Source: Bacillus mobilis
Lineage (GTDB): Bacteria; Bacillota; Bacilli; Bacillales; Bacillaceae_G
Direction: 5' to 3'
Assembly: GCF_001884045.1 (NCBI RefSeq)
Contig: NZ_MACF01000090.1
Location: 1 to 63,551, forward strand
Length of the DNA stretch: 63,551 bases
The translations under genes and the position numbers were made by a program. Below the pieces are notes generated by a model. The model saw only the letters and a list, made by a program, of their open reading frames with translations, was not told the DNA's origin and did no database searches. This document shows, in pieces, positions 20,597 to 29,455 of this stretch. Every line of letters begins with the position of its first letter. Positions within the stretch are counted from its first letter, which is position 1.

Positions 20597-21616
20597 ATGA
20601 AGGTGGATTATCACATTCATTTAGAAGAAGGGCCATATTCAATAGGGTGGCTAGCTAAAATAAATGAATCATTGCAACAGTATGAACCGCTTAAAGAAGA
20701 AAAACATTCTATGGAATGGCTTGTGAAAACACAAGAACGCCTACAAAGACGTGTGAAAGAAGGGCCATTTACAACGAAATGGATTGATTTATATTTAGAA
20801 GAAGCTTTGCGAAAAGGTATAAAAGAAGTTGGTATTGTCGATCATTTATACCGTTTTTATGAAGCGAAAGAATACTATGAAAGATATGTCGATATTAGTG
20901 ATTCTAAGCTTGGTCGTTTACAGAAGGAATGGCTAGATCAAGTAAGGGTAGCATCACTACATGATTTTACAAAGGCAATAGAAGAAGCGAAAGAACGTTG
21001 GAGTAAACGAGGCGTGACGCTTAAACTTGGAATTGAAGCGGATTATTTTATTGGTGGTGAACAAGAATTACAATCTTTACTAGCATTAGGAGACTTTGAT
21101 TATGTAATTGGTTCTGTCCATTTTTTAAATGGCTGGGGATTTGATAATCCAGACACGAAAGAATATTTTAAGGAGCATAACTTATATGCTTTATATGATA
21201 CGTTTTTCAAAACGGTTGAGTGTGCAGTTCGCTCTCAGTTATTTGATATAATAGCTCATCTTGATAACATAAAAGTATTTAATTATCGGTTAGATGAGAA
21301 TGAACAACTTTCGTATTATAAGGACATTGCGCGTGCATTAGTAGAAACTAATACGGCAACGGAAATAAATGCAGGATTGTACTATCGCTATCCTGTGCGC
21401 GAAATGTGTCCGAGTCCACTATATTTACAAGTATTAGCTAAGCACGAGGTTCCGATTACTCTCTCCTCAGATGCGCATTATCCGCATGATTTAGGAAAAT
21501 ATGTGGAAGAGAATATAAAGACGTTACGTAATCATGATATTTCACACTTAGCTACCTTTACGAAACGAGTAAGAACGATGAGATTACTGGAAGAAGAAGT
21601 ATCCATTTCAAAATGA
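20597..21616 (+). CDS. hisJ: Histidinol-phosphatase, PHP family
   Basis: A 339-residue PHP-domain phosphatase. Metal ligands: DYHIHLE near the N-terminus, IVDHLYRF, GIEADYF, IGSVHF, HLDNIKVF and SSDAHYP. It completes the pathway because hisB here is monofunctional. It is the last gene of the operon. The 3' region holds the hairpin at 21636-21678 rather than a standard terminator. Confidence 0.9.
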   Translation: MKVDYHIHLEEGPYSIGWLAKINESLQQYEPLKEEKHSMEWLVKTQERLQRRVKEGPFTTKWIDLYLEEALRKGIKEVGIVDHLYRFYEAKEYYERYVDISDSKLGRLQKEWLDQVRVASLHDFTKAIEEAKERWSKRGVTLKLGIEADYFIGGEQELQSLLALGDFDYVIGSVHFLNGWGFDNPDTKEYFKEHNLYALYDTFFKTVECAVRSQLFDIIAHLDNIKVFNYRLDENEQLSYYKDIARALVETNTATEINAGLYYRYPVREMCPSPLYLQVLAKHEVPITLSSDAHYPHDLGKYVEENIKTLRNHDISHLATFTKRVRTMRLLEEEVSISK

Positions 21617-21635
21617 TCACGATTTTTTGATGAAA

Positions 21636-21678
21636 ACTCTCCTTTTTGTTCAAAATAAGAAAGAATAAAAAGGAGGGT
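21636..21678 (+). promoter_or_regulatory. Hairpin sequestering a ribosome binding site
   Basis: ACTCTCCTTTTT (21636-21647) pairs over all 12 positions, one of them G-U, with AAAAAGGAGGGT (21667-21678), which contains the whole ribosome binding site of the small gene at 21684. A long transcript would mask the site; a shorter one starting after 21647 would not. It has no T-run after the stem. Confidence 0.65.
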
Positions 21679-21683
21679 AAGAA

Positions 21684-21851
21684 ATGGCGAAACAACAAAA
21701 TAAACAAAATGTACAAAGTGCACAGCAACAAGCGTATACTTCTGAAACGAATGCTACATCTCAATCCGTTATTGAGGAACAAATTAGTGATACAGTTGCA
21801 GAAGGAACGATCGATGTGAAGCTTGGAAAAGAATCGCAAGAAAAAGCATAA
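21684..21851 (+). CDS. Gln-rich 55-residue protein
   Basis: Starts MAKQQNKQNVQSAQQQAY, then SETNATSQSVIEEQ and a C-terminal GTIDVKLGKESQEKA. It is hydrophilic, with no Cys, signal or membrane segment. The Gln/Asn/Ser composition and ASETN-like element faintly recall gamma-type small acid-soluble spore proteins, but the repeat structure is absent, so no function is assigned. It has an excellent AGGAGGG ribosome binding site, fully covered by an upstream hairpin. A terminator follows the stop. Confidence 0.7.
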   Translation: MAKQQNKQNVQSAQQQAYTSETNATSQSVIEEQISDTVAEGTIDVKLGKESQEKA

Positions 21852-21852
21852 G

Positions 21853-21884
21853 AAGAGGGGAGACTTGCATCTCCTCTTTTTTTA
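21853..21884 (+). terminator. Terminator after the Gln-rich gene
   Basis: The stem AGAGGGGAGA/TCTCCTCT (near-perfect) is followed by seven T. Confidence 0.85.
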
Positions 21885-21995
21885 TGGAAAAGTGTCGATT
21901 TTCAAAACTATAATCAAATTCCTTGGTTTTTATATGTGGATTTCTTACAATGAAAGATAAGAGGTATCTTATTTTCTATAGAAGAGGTGTTAGTA

Positions 21996-22967
21996 GTGGC
22001 GAAAATATTAGTAGCAGGAAAAATTCCAGCAATCGGATTAGAACTATTAAAGGATCATGATGTAGAAATGTACGATAAAGAGGCTTTAATTTCTTTAGAT
22101 GAATTAACAGAGCGTGCAAAAGATAAAGATGCATTGTTAAGCCTACTTTCTACAAAGGTGACAAAAGAAGTGATCGATGCGGCACCTAATTTGAAAATTA
22201 TTGCAAACTACGGTGCTGGTTACGATAATATTGATTACTCGTATGCCGGAGAAAAAGGGATTGCGGTAACGAATACACCGAAAGTATCAACTGAAGCGAC
22301 AGCGGAATTAACATTTGCACTTCTTTTAGCAGCTGCACGTAGAATTCCGGAAGGTGATACGCTATGTCGTACAACTGGATTTAACGGATGGGCACCATTA
22401 TTTTTCCTAGGTCGTGAAGTGCATGGGAAAACAATTGGAATTATTGGCCTTGGAGAAATCGGAAAAGCAGTTGCAAAGCGTGCGAAAGCGTTTGGAATGA
22501 ATATTTTATATACAGGGCCAAATCGAAAACCTGAAGCTGAAAGTGAACTGGAAGCAACATATGTAACATTGGAAGAATTATTACAAACAGCAGACTTTAT
22601 TACAATTAACTGTGCGTATAATCCAAAATTGCATCATATGATTGATGAAGAACAGTTTAAAATGATGAAGAAAACAGCGTATATTGTAAATGCTTCACGT
22701 GGACCAATTATGCATGAAGCGGCACTTGCTCAAGCATTAAAAACGAATGAAATTGAAGGAGCGGCTCTTGACGTATTTGAATTTGAACCGAAAATTACTG
22801 AAGAGCTAAAAGGATTAAAGAATGTAGTACTTGCTCCTCACGTAGGAAATGCAACATTCGAAACGCGTGATGCGATGGCTGAAATGGCAGTAAGAAATAT
22901 TTTAGCCGTATTAAAAGGTGAAGAGCCTGTAACACCTGTAAATCAAAAAGCAGTAGTTACAAAATAA
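21996..22967 (+). CDS. D-2-hydroxyacid dehydrogenase
   Basis: 323 residues, D-isomer-specific 2-hydroxyacid dehydrogenase family (SerA/glyoxylate reductase-like). NAD-binding GLGEIGKAVAKRAKAFGM; catalytic Arg in VNASRGPIMHE, Glu in DVFEFEPKI and His in APHVGNATFE. It lacks the C-terminal ACT or ASB domains of full SerA, so glyoxylate/hydroxypyruvate or another 2-oxo acid is as likely a substrate as phosphoglycerate. The GTG start is chosen because GAGGTG lies 6 nt upstream. Confidence 0.88.
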   Translation: MAKILVAGKIPAIGLELLKDHDVEMYDKEALISLDELTERAKDKDALLSLLSTKVTKEVIDAAPNLKIIANYGAGYDNIDYSYAGEKGIAVTNTPKVSTEATAELTFALLLAAARRIPEGDTLCRTTGFNGWAPLFFLGREVHGKTIGIIGLGEIGKAVAKRAKAFGMNILYTGPNRKPEAESELEATYVTLEELLQTADFITINCAYNPKLHHMIDEEQFKMMKKTAYIVNASRGPIMHEAALAQALKTNEIEGAALDVFEFEPKITEELKGLKNVVLAPHVGNATFETRDAMAEMAVRNILAVLKGEEPVTPVNQKAVVTK

Positions 22968-23003
22968 AAAGAAACCTTCCGAAATCGGAAGGTTTCTTAT
23001 TTT
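22967..23003. terminator. Bidirectional terminator
   Basis: The stem GAAACCTTCCGA/TCGGAAGGTTTC has A/T runs on both sides, between the dehydrogenase and the convergent pssA. Confidence 0.9.
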
Positions 23004-23698
23004 TCTTTATTTGCTCTTTTAGATGGTCTTTGTCTAAGAAATTGAGATAGCATATACAAAATATATAGTGGAATAGCAATGAATAAGAAAACAGAAAAGT
23101 TACCGATCCCTGTTTGGTACATTGTGATAATGCTTCCAACTAAAAATAGTGTAATAATGATGCTATATCGTGGAAGTGGTACATCTTTTAAACTTGGGAT
23201 ACGAATGCGGCTCACCATTAAAAATGCGAACGTTACAAAGACTGTAATAAGAACGATTTTTGGAATGATATGTGAAAATAATGTTAAGAAAGCAACAAGC
23301 CCTCCCGCTGCTGTAATCGGTACCCCAGTGAAATATTTCATTGAAGTAGAAGATGGTGTTACATTAAATCGTGCTAAACGATATGCTCCGAAAAGAGGGA
23401 ATAGTCCCGCTATGTATAGTCCGATGATTCCGTAATTGGAGAAAGATGTGTAATACATAAGAACAGCAGGTGCTGCACCAAATGTCACGACATCCGCAAG
23501 TGAGTCAAGCTCTTTTCCCATTTGTGAATCAACGCGTAATAAACGAGCAACACGCCCATCAAGACTATCTAACATCATCCCGATAAGTACTAAAATAGCA
23601 GCTGATTTATAATATCCTAAAGATGCATAGCCGATTGACAAGAATCCACTATATAAATTTCCGAGCGTAAATAAGTTTGGAATAGCTGCTCTATACAA
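22997..23698 (-). CDS. pssA: CDP-diacylglycerol-serine O-phosphatidyltransferase
   Basis: A 233-residue integral membrane CDP-alcohol phosphotransferase making phosphatidylserine, the precursor of phosphatidylethanolamine. The family motif D-x2-DG-x2-AR-x8-G-x3-D-x3-D is complete in DSLDGRVARLLRVDSQMG followed by KELDSLAD. Several hydrophobic helices follow, with a basic C-terminus. The TTG start (LYRAAIPNLFTLGN) has AAGGGA upstream. The decarboxylase gene psd is not adjacent. Confidence 0.9.
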   Translation of the reverse strand: MYRAAIPNLFTLGNLYSGFLSIGYASLGYYKSAAILVLIGMMLDSLDGRVARLLRVDSQMGKELDSLADVVTFGAAPAVLMYYTSFSNYGIIGLYIAGLFPLFGAYRLARFNVTPSSTSMKYFTGVPITAAGGLVAFLTLFSHIIPKIVLITVFVTFAFLMVSRIRIPSLKDVPLPRYSIIITLFLVGSIITMYQTGIGNFSVFLFIAIPLYILYMLSQFLRQRPSKRANKEK

Positions 23699-23847
23699 AA
23701 TCTGATCCCTTGCTTTCTGTAATAAATTCTTAATTAGTGTATGAAATTTTACTTATTTTATCATACCATAAATTTCTTCCTCATACGAAAGAAATTCCCA
23801 ATTTGTGAAAGATTTCATAGAAGAATGATTTGAAAAATAAGTAAAAA

Positions 23848-23876
23848 AAGAAGCAACTTTTATAAAGTTGCTTCTA
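23848..23876 (-). terminator. Terminator of the LtaS-type gene
   Basis: The perfect stem GAAGCAACTTT/AAAGTTGCTTC has a T-run on the minus strand. Confidence 0.85.
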
Positions 23877-23879
23877 GTA

Positions 23880-25766
23880 CTACTCAAATTTCGTTGTCAT
23901 TGTTCCAGTTTTATAACGATTGTTAGGATCGAAACGTAATAAATCTCCATAAATGAGTTTATCGGAGAGTTTCAATTCAGTTTTTGCTTTTTCAATATTT
24001 GGTTGGCATAATGAAATGTCAGCTTCTTCACCTGTATTTCGTTTATAGCACATGTTTTTTGTATACACATACTCTTCCGAAACGAAGCTACCATCACGCA
24101 TTACCATAAGTGGATCTTTTTCTTTAATAAATAAGTCAGTTCCAAATTCAACGGATTGATTTGTTTTAATACCAAGTAAATGAAGTAGCGTTGGTTTAAT
24201 ATCAATTTGACCAGATACTTTAGAAATGACTTTTCCTTCTTGACCAGGTACATGAATAATGAGAGGGACGCGTTGTAATTGCATAGAATCAAACGGTGTA
24301 ATAGCGTCTTTCCCAAGGAACTGGGCCATAGCTGCATTATGGTTTTCTGAAATGCCGTAATGATCTCCATAAATGACAATAACAGAATTATCATACAGTC
24401 CTTCTTCTTTTAATTGTTTAATAAATAATTTAAGAGCTTCATCCGTGTAACGAACGGTTGGGAAGTAGCGGTTTACAACACCACTTTCCGAATTAAACTC
24501 ATCAACATATTGATCTTCGGGATTTAGAAGAAATGGAAAATGGTTTGTTAAAGTAATAAATTTTGTATAGAACGGTTGTGGTAAAGATTTTAGCTTTGGG
24601 ATCGATTGTTCAAAGAACTCTTTATCTTTTAATCCCCAGCCAACAGACATTTGTTCTGTGCCTACGTAATCATTTAAATTAAAGTAACGATCATATCCAA
24701 GTGCAGGATACATTACATCACGATTCCAAAATGTTTTATCGTTTGAATGGAAGACAGCAGAAGAATATCCGTATTTTTTTAATTGCTCTGGTGTAGCTGT
24801 ATATTCATTTGTTGCGTGAGTAAAGAATACAGAACCGCGGTCTAACGGATAAAGTGAATTTTCAACGATAAATTCAGCATCAGAAGTTTTACCTTGTCCC
24901 GTTTGATGATAGAAGTTATCGAAATAAAAACTATCTTTAATAAATTCATTTAAAAATGGAGTAATTTCTTTTCCATTTATTTTTTTATTAATAACAAAAC
25001 TTTGTGTAGATTCCATGGAAATCAAAATAACATTTTTACCTTTTGCAGCTCCAAATAAGTTTTTATCAACTTGCTTATCTTTTGAGTCTGTATAGTTTTT
25101 AATTTCAGAGAACCCATCTCCACTTGCAAATACACGTTCAGCTGAAGATTTAGATTGAAGTGTAATATCAAATAGATGATATGTGTATAAACCTAAATTT
25201 TTCACGACTGTTTGACGATCAAATGAGCGTGAGAACATTTGTGGTTTATAAATAACGGAAACAACAATTTGTAGTGCTAATAAAGCTGTTACACCGGTAA
25301 AGAAAGTTCGCTTCTCAGAGCGTGAAAGAGGCGTCTTGTCACAAAATGCCGGGAATTTACGTGAAAGAAACATTAAAATAATCGCATCTGCAAATAAAAG
25401 TAATGTTTTGTACGTAAAGAGTTCTTTTATACTCGTCCCTAAATCAGCCATATTATTTGTTTGGAATAAAACTGGGAATGTAACGAAATCGTTATAAAAC
25501 CCATAAAACATTGCATTTCCAAATAAAATAAAGGACAGTATAAAACTGATTCCAACTATAATGCGGTTTCGGTGTTTAGATGCAAATAAAGCAAAACCGA
25601 AAAATAAAAGTAATGCAGCTAGTGGATTAATAAAAAGCATAAATTCTTCAAAGAAATTATCGATTTTAATATCAAATGCTAGCTTGTACACAATATATGT
25701 TTTTATCCATAATAAAACGACTGCAACGAGTGCAAATCGCAGTTTTGGAAACAGACGTTGTAGCAT
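23880..25766 (-). CDS. LtaS-family lipoteichoic acid synthase-like enzyme
   Basis: A 628-residue membrane sulfatase-fold enzyme, predicted to polymerise glycerol phosphate from phosphatidylglycerol or to prime that chain. Five N-terminal membrane helices (to about residue 190), a linker, then an extracellular domain: ILISMESTQSF metal site, catalytic Thr in GQGKTSDAEF, TLTNHFPFLL and IYGDHYGISENH. GGAGAGGAG is placed before ATG 25766; the longer frame lacks a site. B. cereus group genomes carry several LtaS paralogues, so the exact one is not assigned. Confidence 0.88.
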   Translation of the reverse strand: MLQRLFPKLRFALVAVVLLWIKTYIVYKLAFDIKIDNFFEEFMLFINPLAALLLFFGFALFASKHRNRIIVGISFILSFILFGNAMFYGFYNDFVTFPVLFQTNNMADLGTSIKELFTYKTLLLFADAIILMFLSRKFPAFCDKTPLSRSEKRTFFTGVTALLALQIVVSVIYKPQMFSRSFDRQTVVKNLGLYTYHLFDITLQSKSSAERVFASGDGFSEIKNYTDSKDKQVDKNLFGAAKGKNVILISMESTQSFVINKKINGKEITPFLNEFIKDSFYFDNFYHQTGQGKTSDAEFIVENSLYPLDRGSVFFTHATNEYTATPEQLKKYGYSSAVFHSNDKTFWNRDVMYPALGYDRYFNLNDYVGTEQMSVGWGLKDKEFFEQSIPKLKSLPQPFYTKFITLTNHFPFLLNPEDQYVDEFNSESGVVNRYFPTVRYTDEALKLFIKQLKEEGLYDNSVIVIYGDHYGISENHNAAMAQFLGKDAITPFDSMQLQRVPLIIHVPGQEGKVISKVSGQIDIKPTLLHLLGIKTNQSVEFGTDLFIKEKDPLMVMRDGSFVSEEYVYTKNMCYKRNTGEEADISLCQPNIEKAKTELKLSDKLIYGDLLRFDPNNRYKTGTMTTKFE

Positions 25767-26019
25767 AATATACTCCTCTCCTAAAAGCATGACCGTTCTT
25801 GTGAGCTGGTTTGATTAGCACCTCATTTTATATATACGAACAGTCCTTTATTATTATGTTTATTATACTATGAGTATCATTATACGAAAATAAAAGAGAG
25901 TTGTGGGCTTTTTTATAATAATTGAGTAGAAAAAGGGCAGTAGGAGACAATAAAACGGAGTTTCTATGTATGATTATTATCGTGTGCAGAAAGAATCGTG
26001 TAACAATACGGAGGTTATC

Positions 26020-26415
26020 ATGCGAAAATTATTATATTTTATAGTATGCAGTAGTGTTATACTTTTTGCTTCACCAAGTGTGTCGGTAGCCCAATATGAT
26101 GCACCTCTTATGGAAGATGCCCTTTATTCTGTTTTGTTTCCGAAAATAAATAAAGCCATTGAAAAACAATATGGGAGCTTAAAGCCTTATCAATGTCCTA
26201 AAATTATTAGTTTAAAAAAAGTATATAGCGGTACATATTTATTTCAAGCGGTTATTGAAGTGACGAAATATGAACAGGTTGGTGGGAAAATTGTTCCGCC
26301 ATTTGAAAAAGTAACAATTACTTTTAATAATGAAGAAGGCGAATGGGAAGTGACAAAGATTTTAGTAAAGCGCTTACCAAATGATACGAAATTAAACTGT
26401 AAAAAAACAATATAA
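26020..26415 (+). CDS. Secreted DUF3888-type protein
   Basis: 131 residues. The signal peptide (MRKLLYFIVCSSVILFASPSVSVA) ends at an Ala-x-Ala-like site. The mature part holds EDALYSVLFPKINKAIEKQYG and VEVTKYEQVGG-type segments that I associate with DUF3888, function unknown. CGGAGG lies just before ATG 26020; an upstream in-frame start at 25966 has no site. Two Cys in the mature part could form a disulfide. Confidence 0.75.
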   Translation: MRKLLYFIVCSSVILFASPSVSVAQYDAPLMEDALYSVLFPKINKAIEKQYGSLKPYQCPKIISLKKVYSGTYLFQAVIEVTKYEQVGGKIVPPFEKVTITFNNEEGEWEVTKILVKRLPNDTKLNCKKTI

Positions 26416-26423
26416 AAAATTGT

Positions 26424-26453
26424 TTGACAAATAAAATGGTCCTTTGGTATTGT
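26424..26453 (+). promoter_or_regulatory. lysA promoter
   Basis: TTGACA (26424-26429), 18 nt, TATTGT (26448-26453), shortly upstream of the lysine riboswitch. Confidence 0.55.
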
Positions 26454-26484
26454 TAATAGCAACAATTAGATGTTTGAAAATTAA

Positions 26485-26796
26485 ATAGACTTACCTCATC
26501 TACTCTCAAAGGTAGAGGCCGCAATAGGAAAGAGTAAGCTATGGGAGATTTAATGGAATCTGTGATCATAGGTTGAAAGGGACTATTGCCGAAATATAAG
26601 AATAACCATCTTATTCATATATTGGGACTACATTGAATAAATGTAGTACTGTCATAAGATTTCTTTTATGGAGAGCTATTTGGAGATGTTGATGCGGTTT
26701 CTTATTTTGAGGAGATAACAACTCGTTTATTTTTTCAATATATATTTTTCCTAATAAGAAACGCGTGTGAACATTGTTCCGCGCGTTTTTTGTCTA
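26485..26796 (+). promoter_or_regulatory. Lysine riboswitch (L-box) with terminator
   Basis: The conserved core is readable in order: AAAGGTAGAGGCCGC, AAGAGTAAGCTATGG, GGTTGAAAGGGACTATTGCCGAAA, then TTGGGACTAC paired with GTAGTACTGTCAT. The expression platform ends in a terminator stem AACGCG...GCGCGTT followed by TTTTT (about 26759-26793). High lysine should terminate before lysA. It accounts for the whole gap between the DUF3888 gene and lysA. Confidence 0.93.
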
Positions 26797-26866
26797 TCTA
26801 AAAGCGTGCTGCAATGAATAGAAGATTGGGGTTATGAGTTTTAGAGGAAATAAGGGAGGAATTCAA

Positions 26867-28183
26867 ATGTATTTACACGGCACAAGCCGAATCAATGGGC
26901 AAGGACACTTAGAAATTGGAGGGTGCGATACGACGCAGCTAGCAAAACAATATGGAACACCACTTTATGTATACGATGAAGAGTCTATTCGAGGAAAGTG
27001 CCGCGCGTTTCATCGTGCTTTTAAAGAAAGTGGGTTCTCTTATCAAGTAGCATATGCAAGCAAGGCGTTCTTGTGCATGGAGATGTGCCGAGTAGCTCGT
27101 GAAGAGAATATGTCATTAGATGTTGTTTCTGGAGGGGAATTATATACTGCGCTTCAAGCGGGATTCCCAGCATCGCGTATTCATTTTCACGGCAATAATA
27201 AAACAGAAGAAGAGATTGTGATGGCACTTCAGGCGAATATTGGTTGTTTTGTTGTCGATAATTTCTTAGAGTTAGAAATTTTGCATGATTTAGCAGTGCA
27301 ACATGGGAAATTTGTGAACATATTAATCCGTGTAACGCCTGGAGTAGAGGCGCACACACATGAATATATTACAACAGGTCAAGATGATTCGAAATTTGGG
27401 TTTGGAGTTTCAAATGGTCAAGCGATGCAAGCAATTGAGCTTGCTTTACAAAAATCAAATTATGATGTGTTAGGAATTCATTCACATATCGGATCGCAAA
27501 TATTTGAAACGGCTGGATTTGTTCGAGCGATTGAAGTTCTTCATCAATTTTTAGAAGAAGTGAGAGAGAGAGCGAACTATGTAGTAAAAGTATTAAATGT
27601 GGGCGGAGGATTCGGAATACGCTACACAGAGTCAGATACACCATTAACTCTTGAGACATATGTGCGAGCTGTAACAAGTGCAGTGAGGGAACAGTTTACA
27701 GTATGTAATTATCCCTTGCCGGAAATATGGGTTGAACCAGGCCGTAGTATTGTAGGTGATGCTGGAACGACAATTTATACAGTTGGATCTGTGAAAGATA
27801 TTCCTGGTATTCGGAAATATGTATCAGTGGATGGTGGAATGACTGATAATTTAAGACCTGCTTTATATAACGCTCGTTATGAAGCGATGTTAGCGAATCG
27901 AGGAAATGATGAGAATGAGGAAGTCGTTTCGATTGCTGGGAAGTGTTGTGAGAGTGGAGATATGTTAATTTGGGATATTACTCTACCGAAAGTTGCTTCT
28001 GCCGATTTATTAGCAATTTCTTGTACAGGGGCATATGGGTACTCGATGGCAAATAATTATAATCGGATTCGTAGGCCAGCTGTTGTCTTCGCGAAAGGCG
28101 GTACATCACAAATTGTTGTAGAGCGCGAAACATATGAAAATATTATTGGGAACGATCGCATACGTATTAAAGAACTTGTGTAA
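26867..28183 (+). CDS. lysA: Diaminopimelate decarboxylase
   Basis: A 438-residue PLP-dependent decarboxylase of the fold III group, making L-lysine from meso-diaminopimelate. PLP lysine in VAYASKAFLC; HIGSQIFE; GGGFGIRY; EPGRSIVG; and CESGD with the dimer-interface Cys. AGGGAGG lies 8 nt before ATG 26867, so the earlier in-frame ATG (26834) is rejected. It sits alone behind the lysine riboswitch. Confidence 0.95.
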   Translation: MYLHGTSRINGQGHLEIGGCDTTQLAKQYGTPLYVYDEESIRGKCRAFHRAFKESGFSYQVAYASKAFLCMEMCRVAREENMSLDVVSGGELYTALQAGFPASRIHFHGNNKTEEEIVMALQANIGCFVVDNFLELEILHDLAVQHGKFVNILIRVTPGVEAHTHEYITTGQDDSKFGFGVSNGQAMQAIELALQKSNYDVLGIHSHIGSQIFETAGFVRAIEVLHQFLEEVRERANYVVKVLNVGGGFGIRYTESDTPLTLETYVRAVTSAVREQFTVCNYPLPEIWVEPGRSIVGDAGTTIYTVGSVKDIPGIRKYVSVDGGMTDNLRPALYNARYEAMLANRGNDENEEVVSIAGKCCESGDMLIWDITLPKVASADLLAISCTGAYGYSMANNYNRIRRPAVVFAKGGTSQIVVERETYENIIGNDRIRIKELV

Positions 28184-28186
28184 ATG

Positions 28187-28223
28187 GGAAAAAGGAGTTG
28201 TTCGAATGGGCAATTCCTTTTTT
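28187..28223 (+). terminator. lysA terminator
   Basis: AAAGGAGTTG pairs with CAATTCCTTT and is followed by a T-run. Confidence 0.8.
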
Positions 28224-28262
28224 ATAAAAATAAAATAAATAAAATATATCGGAAAACTAGGA

Positions 28263-28455
28263 TTGAAAAAAATCAGAATTGTGATAAAATACAAATACAA
28301 AGCTTATCAAGAGAAGCGGAGGGAACTGGCCCGAAGAAGCTCGGCAACCTGCTTATAGAAAGCAAGGTGCTAAATCCAGCAAAATGGAATCCATTTTGAA
28401 AGATAAGGTAAAATATATTACCGAACAGTCTTTTCGAAATGGGAAAGATTTTTTT
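28263..28455 (+). promoter_or_regulatory. SAM riboswitch (S-box) of the sulfur cluster
   Basis: A promoter-like TTGAAA-16 nt-TAAAAT (28263-28290) precedes the S-box aptamer: CTTATCAAGAGAAGCGGAGG, GAACTGGCCCGAAGAAGCTC, GGCAACCTGCT and AAGGTGCTAAATCCAGCA (about 28303-28410). A terminator TCTTTTC/GGGAAAGA with a T-run ends near 28455. SAM binding should switch off yezD and, if transcription continues past the next terminator, cysH and downstream genes. Confidence 0.93.
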
Positions 28456-28481
28456 TATGAATAAAAAGGGGGGCTGTTCGC

Positions 28482-28625
28482 GTGAGTGTACGGGAACATT
28501 TTGAGGAAGTGTCTGAGAAAATTGAAGCGATGCTTGCTGATATGAAATATGGTTCAATTACAATTGTTGTGCAAGATGGAAAAGTCATTCAATTAGAGAA
28601 AAGTGAAAAGGTACGTTTAAAGTAA
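28482..28625 (+). CDS. YezD-family small protein (DUF2292)
   Basis: 47 residues with a GTG start; AAAAAGGGGGG lies 8 nt upstream. VSVREHFEEVSEKIEAML is followed by the family-typical YGSITIVVQDGKVIQLEKSEK. This family regularly accompanies sulfur and cysteine genes in Firmicutes, which fits its position directly after the S-box. Molecular role unknown; it may be a small adaptor or regulator. Confidence 0.85.
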   Translation: MSVREHFEEVSEKIEAMLADMKYGSITIVVQDGKVIQLEKSEKVRLK

Positions 28626-28648
28626 AAAGCGCTGACTAGAAAAACTAG

Positions 28649-28692
28649 AGGCGGTTTTAACCTATTTTGATTAGGTTAAAACCGCCTTTTTG
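28649..28692 (+). terminator. Terminator between yezD and cysH
   Basis: A long perfect stem, AGGCGGTTTTAACCTA with TAGGTTAAAACCGCCT, followed by TTTTT. It separates the S-box/yezD unit from cysH, so cysH needs readthrough or antitermination here; no second promoter is obvious. Confidence 0.88.
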
Positions 28693-28712
28693 CTTTTACA
28701 GGGGGAAAAAAC

Positions 28713-29417
28713 ATGTTGACGTATGAAACGTGGGAAGAAAATAATGTTTCATTTTCAGAAGAAGATGAAACAAAAGGCGCGCTATCTGTTTTAAGTTGGG
28801 CTTATAAAGAATATGAAAGTGAAATTGTATACGCATGTAGCTTTGGGGTAGAAGGAATGGTATTACTGCACCTTATAAACCAAGTAAATCCATCTGCTAA
28901 AGTTGTATTTTTAGATACAAATGTTCATTTTCGCGAAACGTATGAATTAATTCAAAAAGTGCGGGAACGATTTCCTTTATTAAATATTATAGAAAAACAG
29001 CCGGAACTTACACTTGATGAACAAGCGAAGTTGCATGGTGAGAAATTATGGGAAAGTAATCCGAACCTTTGTTGTAAAATCAGGAAAATTTTACCGTTAG
29101 AAAAATCATTAGCAGCGGAAAAAGCATGGATATCGGGCTTAAGGAGGGAACAATCAGAAACACGTAAGCATACAAAGTTTATAAATCAAGATCATCGTTT
29201 TCAATCGATTAAAGTTTGTCCACTCATTCATTGGACGTGGAAAGAAGTATGGCGATATGTATACAAACATAGTTTGCCGTATAACCCGCTGCATGATATT
29301 GGATATCCAAGTATTGGGTGCGAGAAGTGTACGTTACCTGTAGGAGAGGGTGGCGATTCGAGGGATGGTAGATGGGCCGGGAAAGTGAAAACAGAATGTG
29401 GTCTTCATTACCAATAA
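28713..29417 (+). CDS. cysH: Phosphoadenylyl/adenylyl-sulfate reductase
   Basis: A 234-residue thioredoxin-dependent reductase releasing sulfite. The two paired-cysteine motifs NLCCKIRK and [11 protein letters not shown] indicate a [4Fe-4S] enzyme of the APS-reducing (or dual) type; [11 protein letters not shown] binds the substrate; and the C-terminal ECGLHYQ carries the catalytic Cys. GGGGG precedes the ATG. First gene of cysH-sat-cysC-sir-DUF3906-sumT-sirB-sirC. Confidence 0.93.
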   Translation: MLTYETWEENNVSFSEEDETKGALSVLSWAYKEYESEIVYACSFGVEGMVLLHLINQVNPSAKVVFLDTNVHFRETYELIQKVRERFPLLNIIEKQPELTLDEQAKLHGEKLWESNPNLCCKIRKILPLEKSLAAEKAWISGLRREQSETRKHTKFINQDHRFQSIKVCPLIHWTWKEVWRYVYKHSLPYNPLHDIGYPSIGCEKCTLPVGEGGDSRDGRWAGKVKTECGLHYQ

Positions 29418-29455
29418 GATGAATTTGAAAATAAAGCTAAGAGAGGGTATAGAAA

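Noticed and set aside
28184-28399. Open frame through the S-box region
   Set aside because: It crosses the lysA terminator and the SAM aptamer; a by-product of the structured leader.
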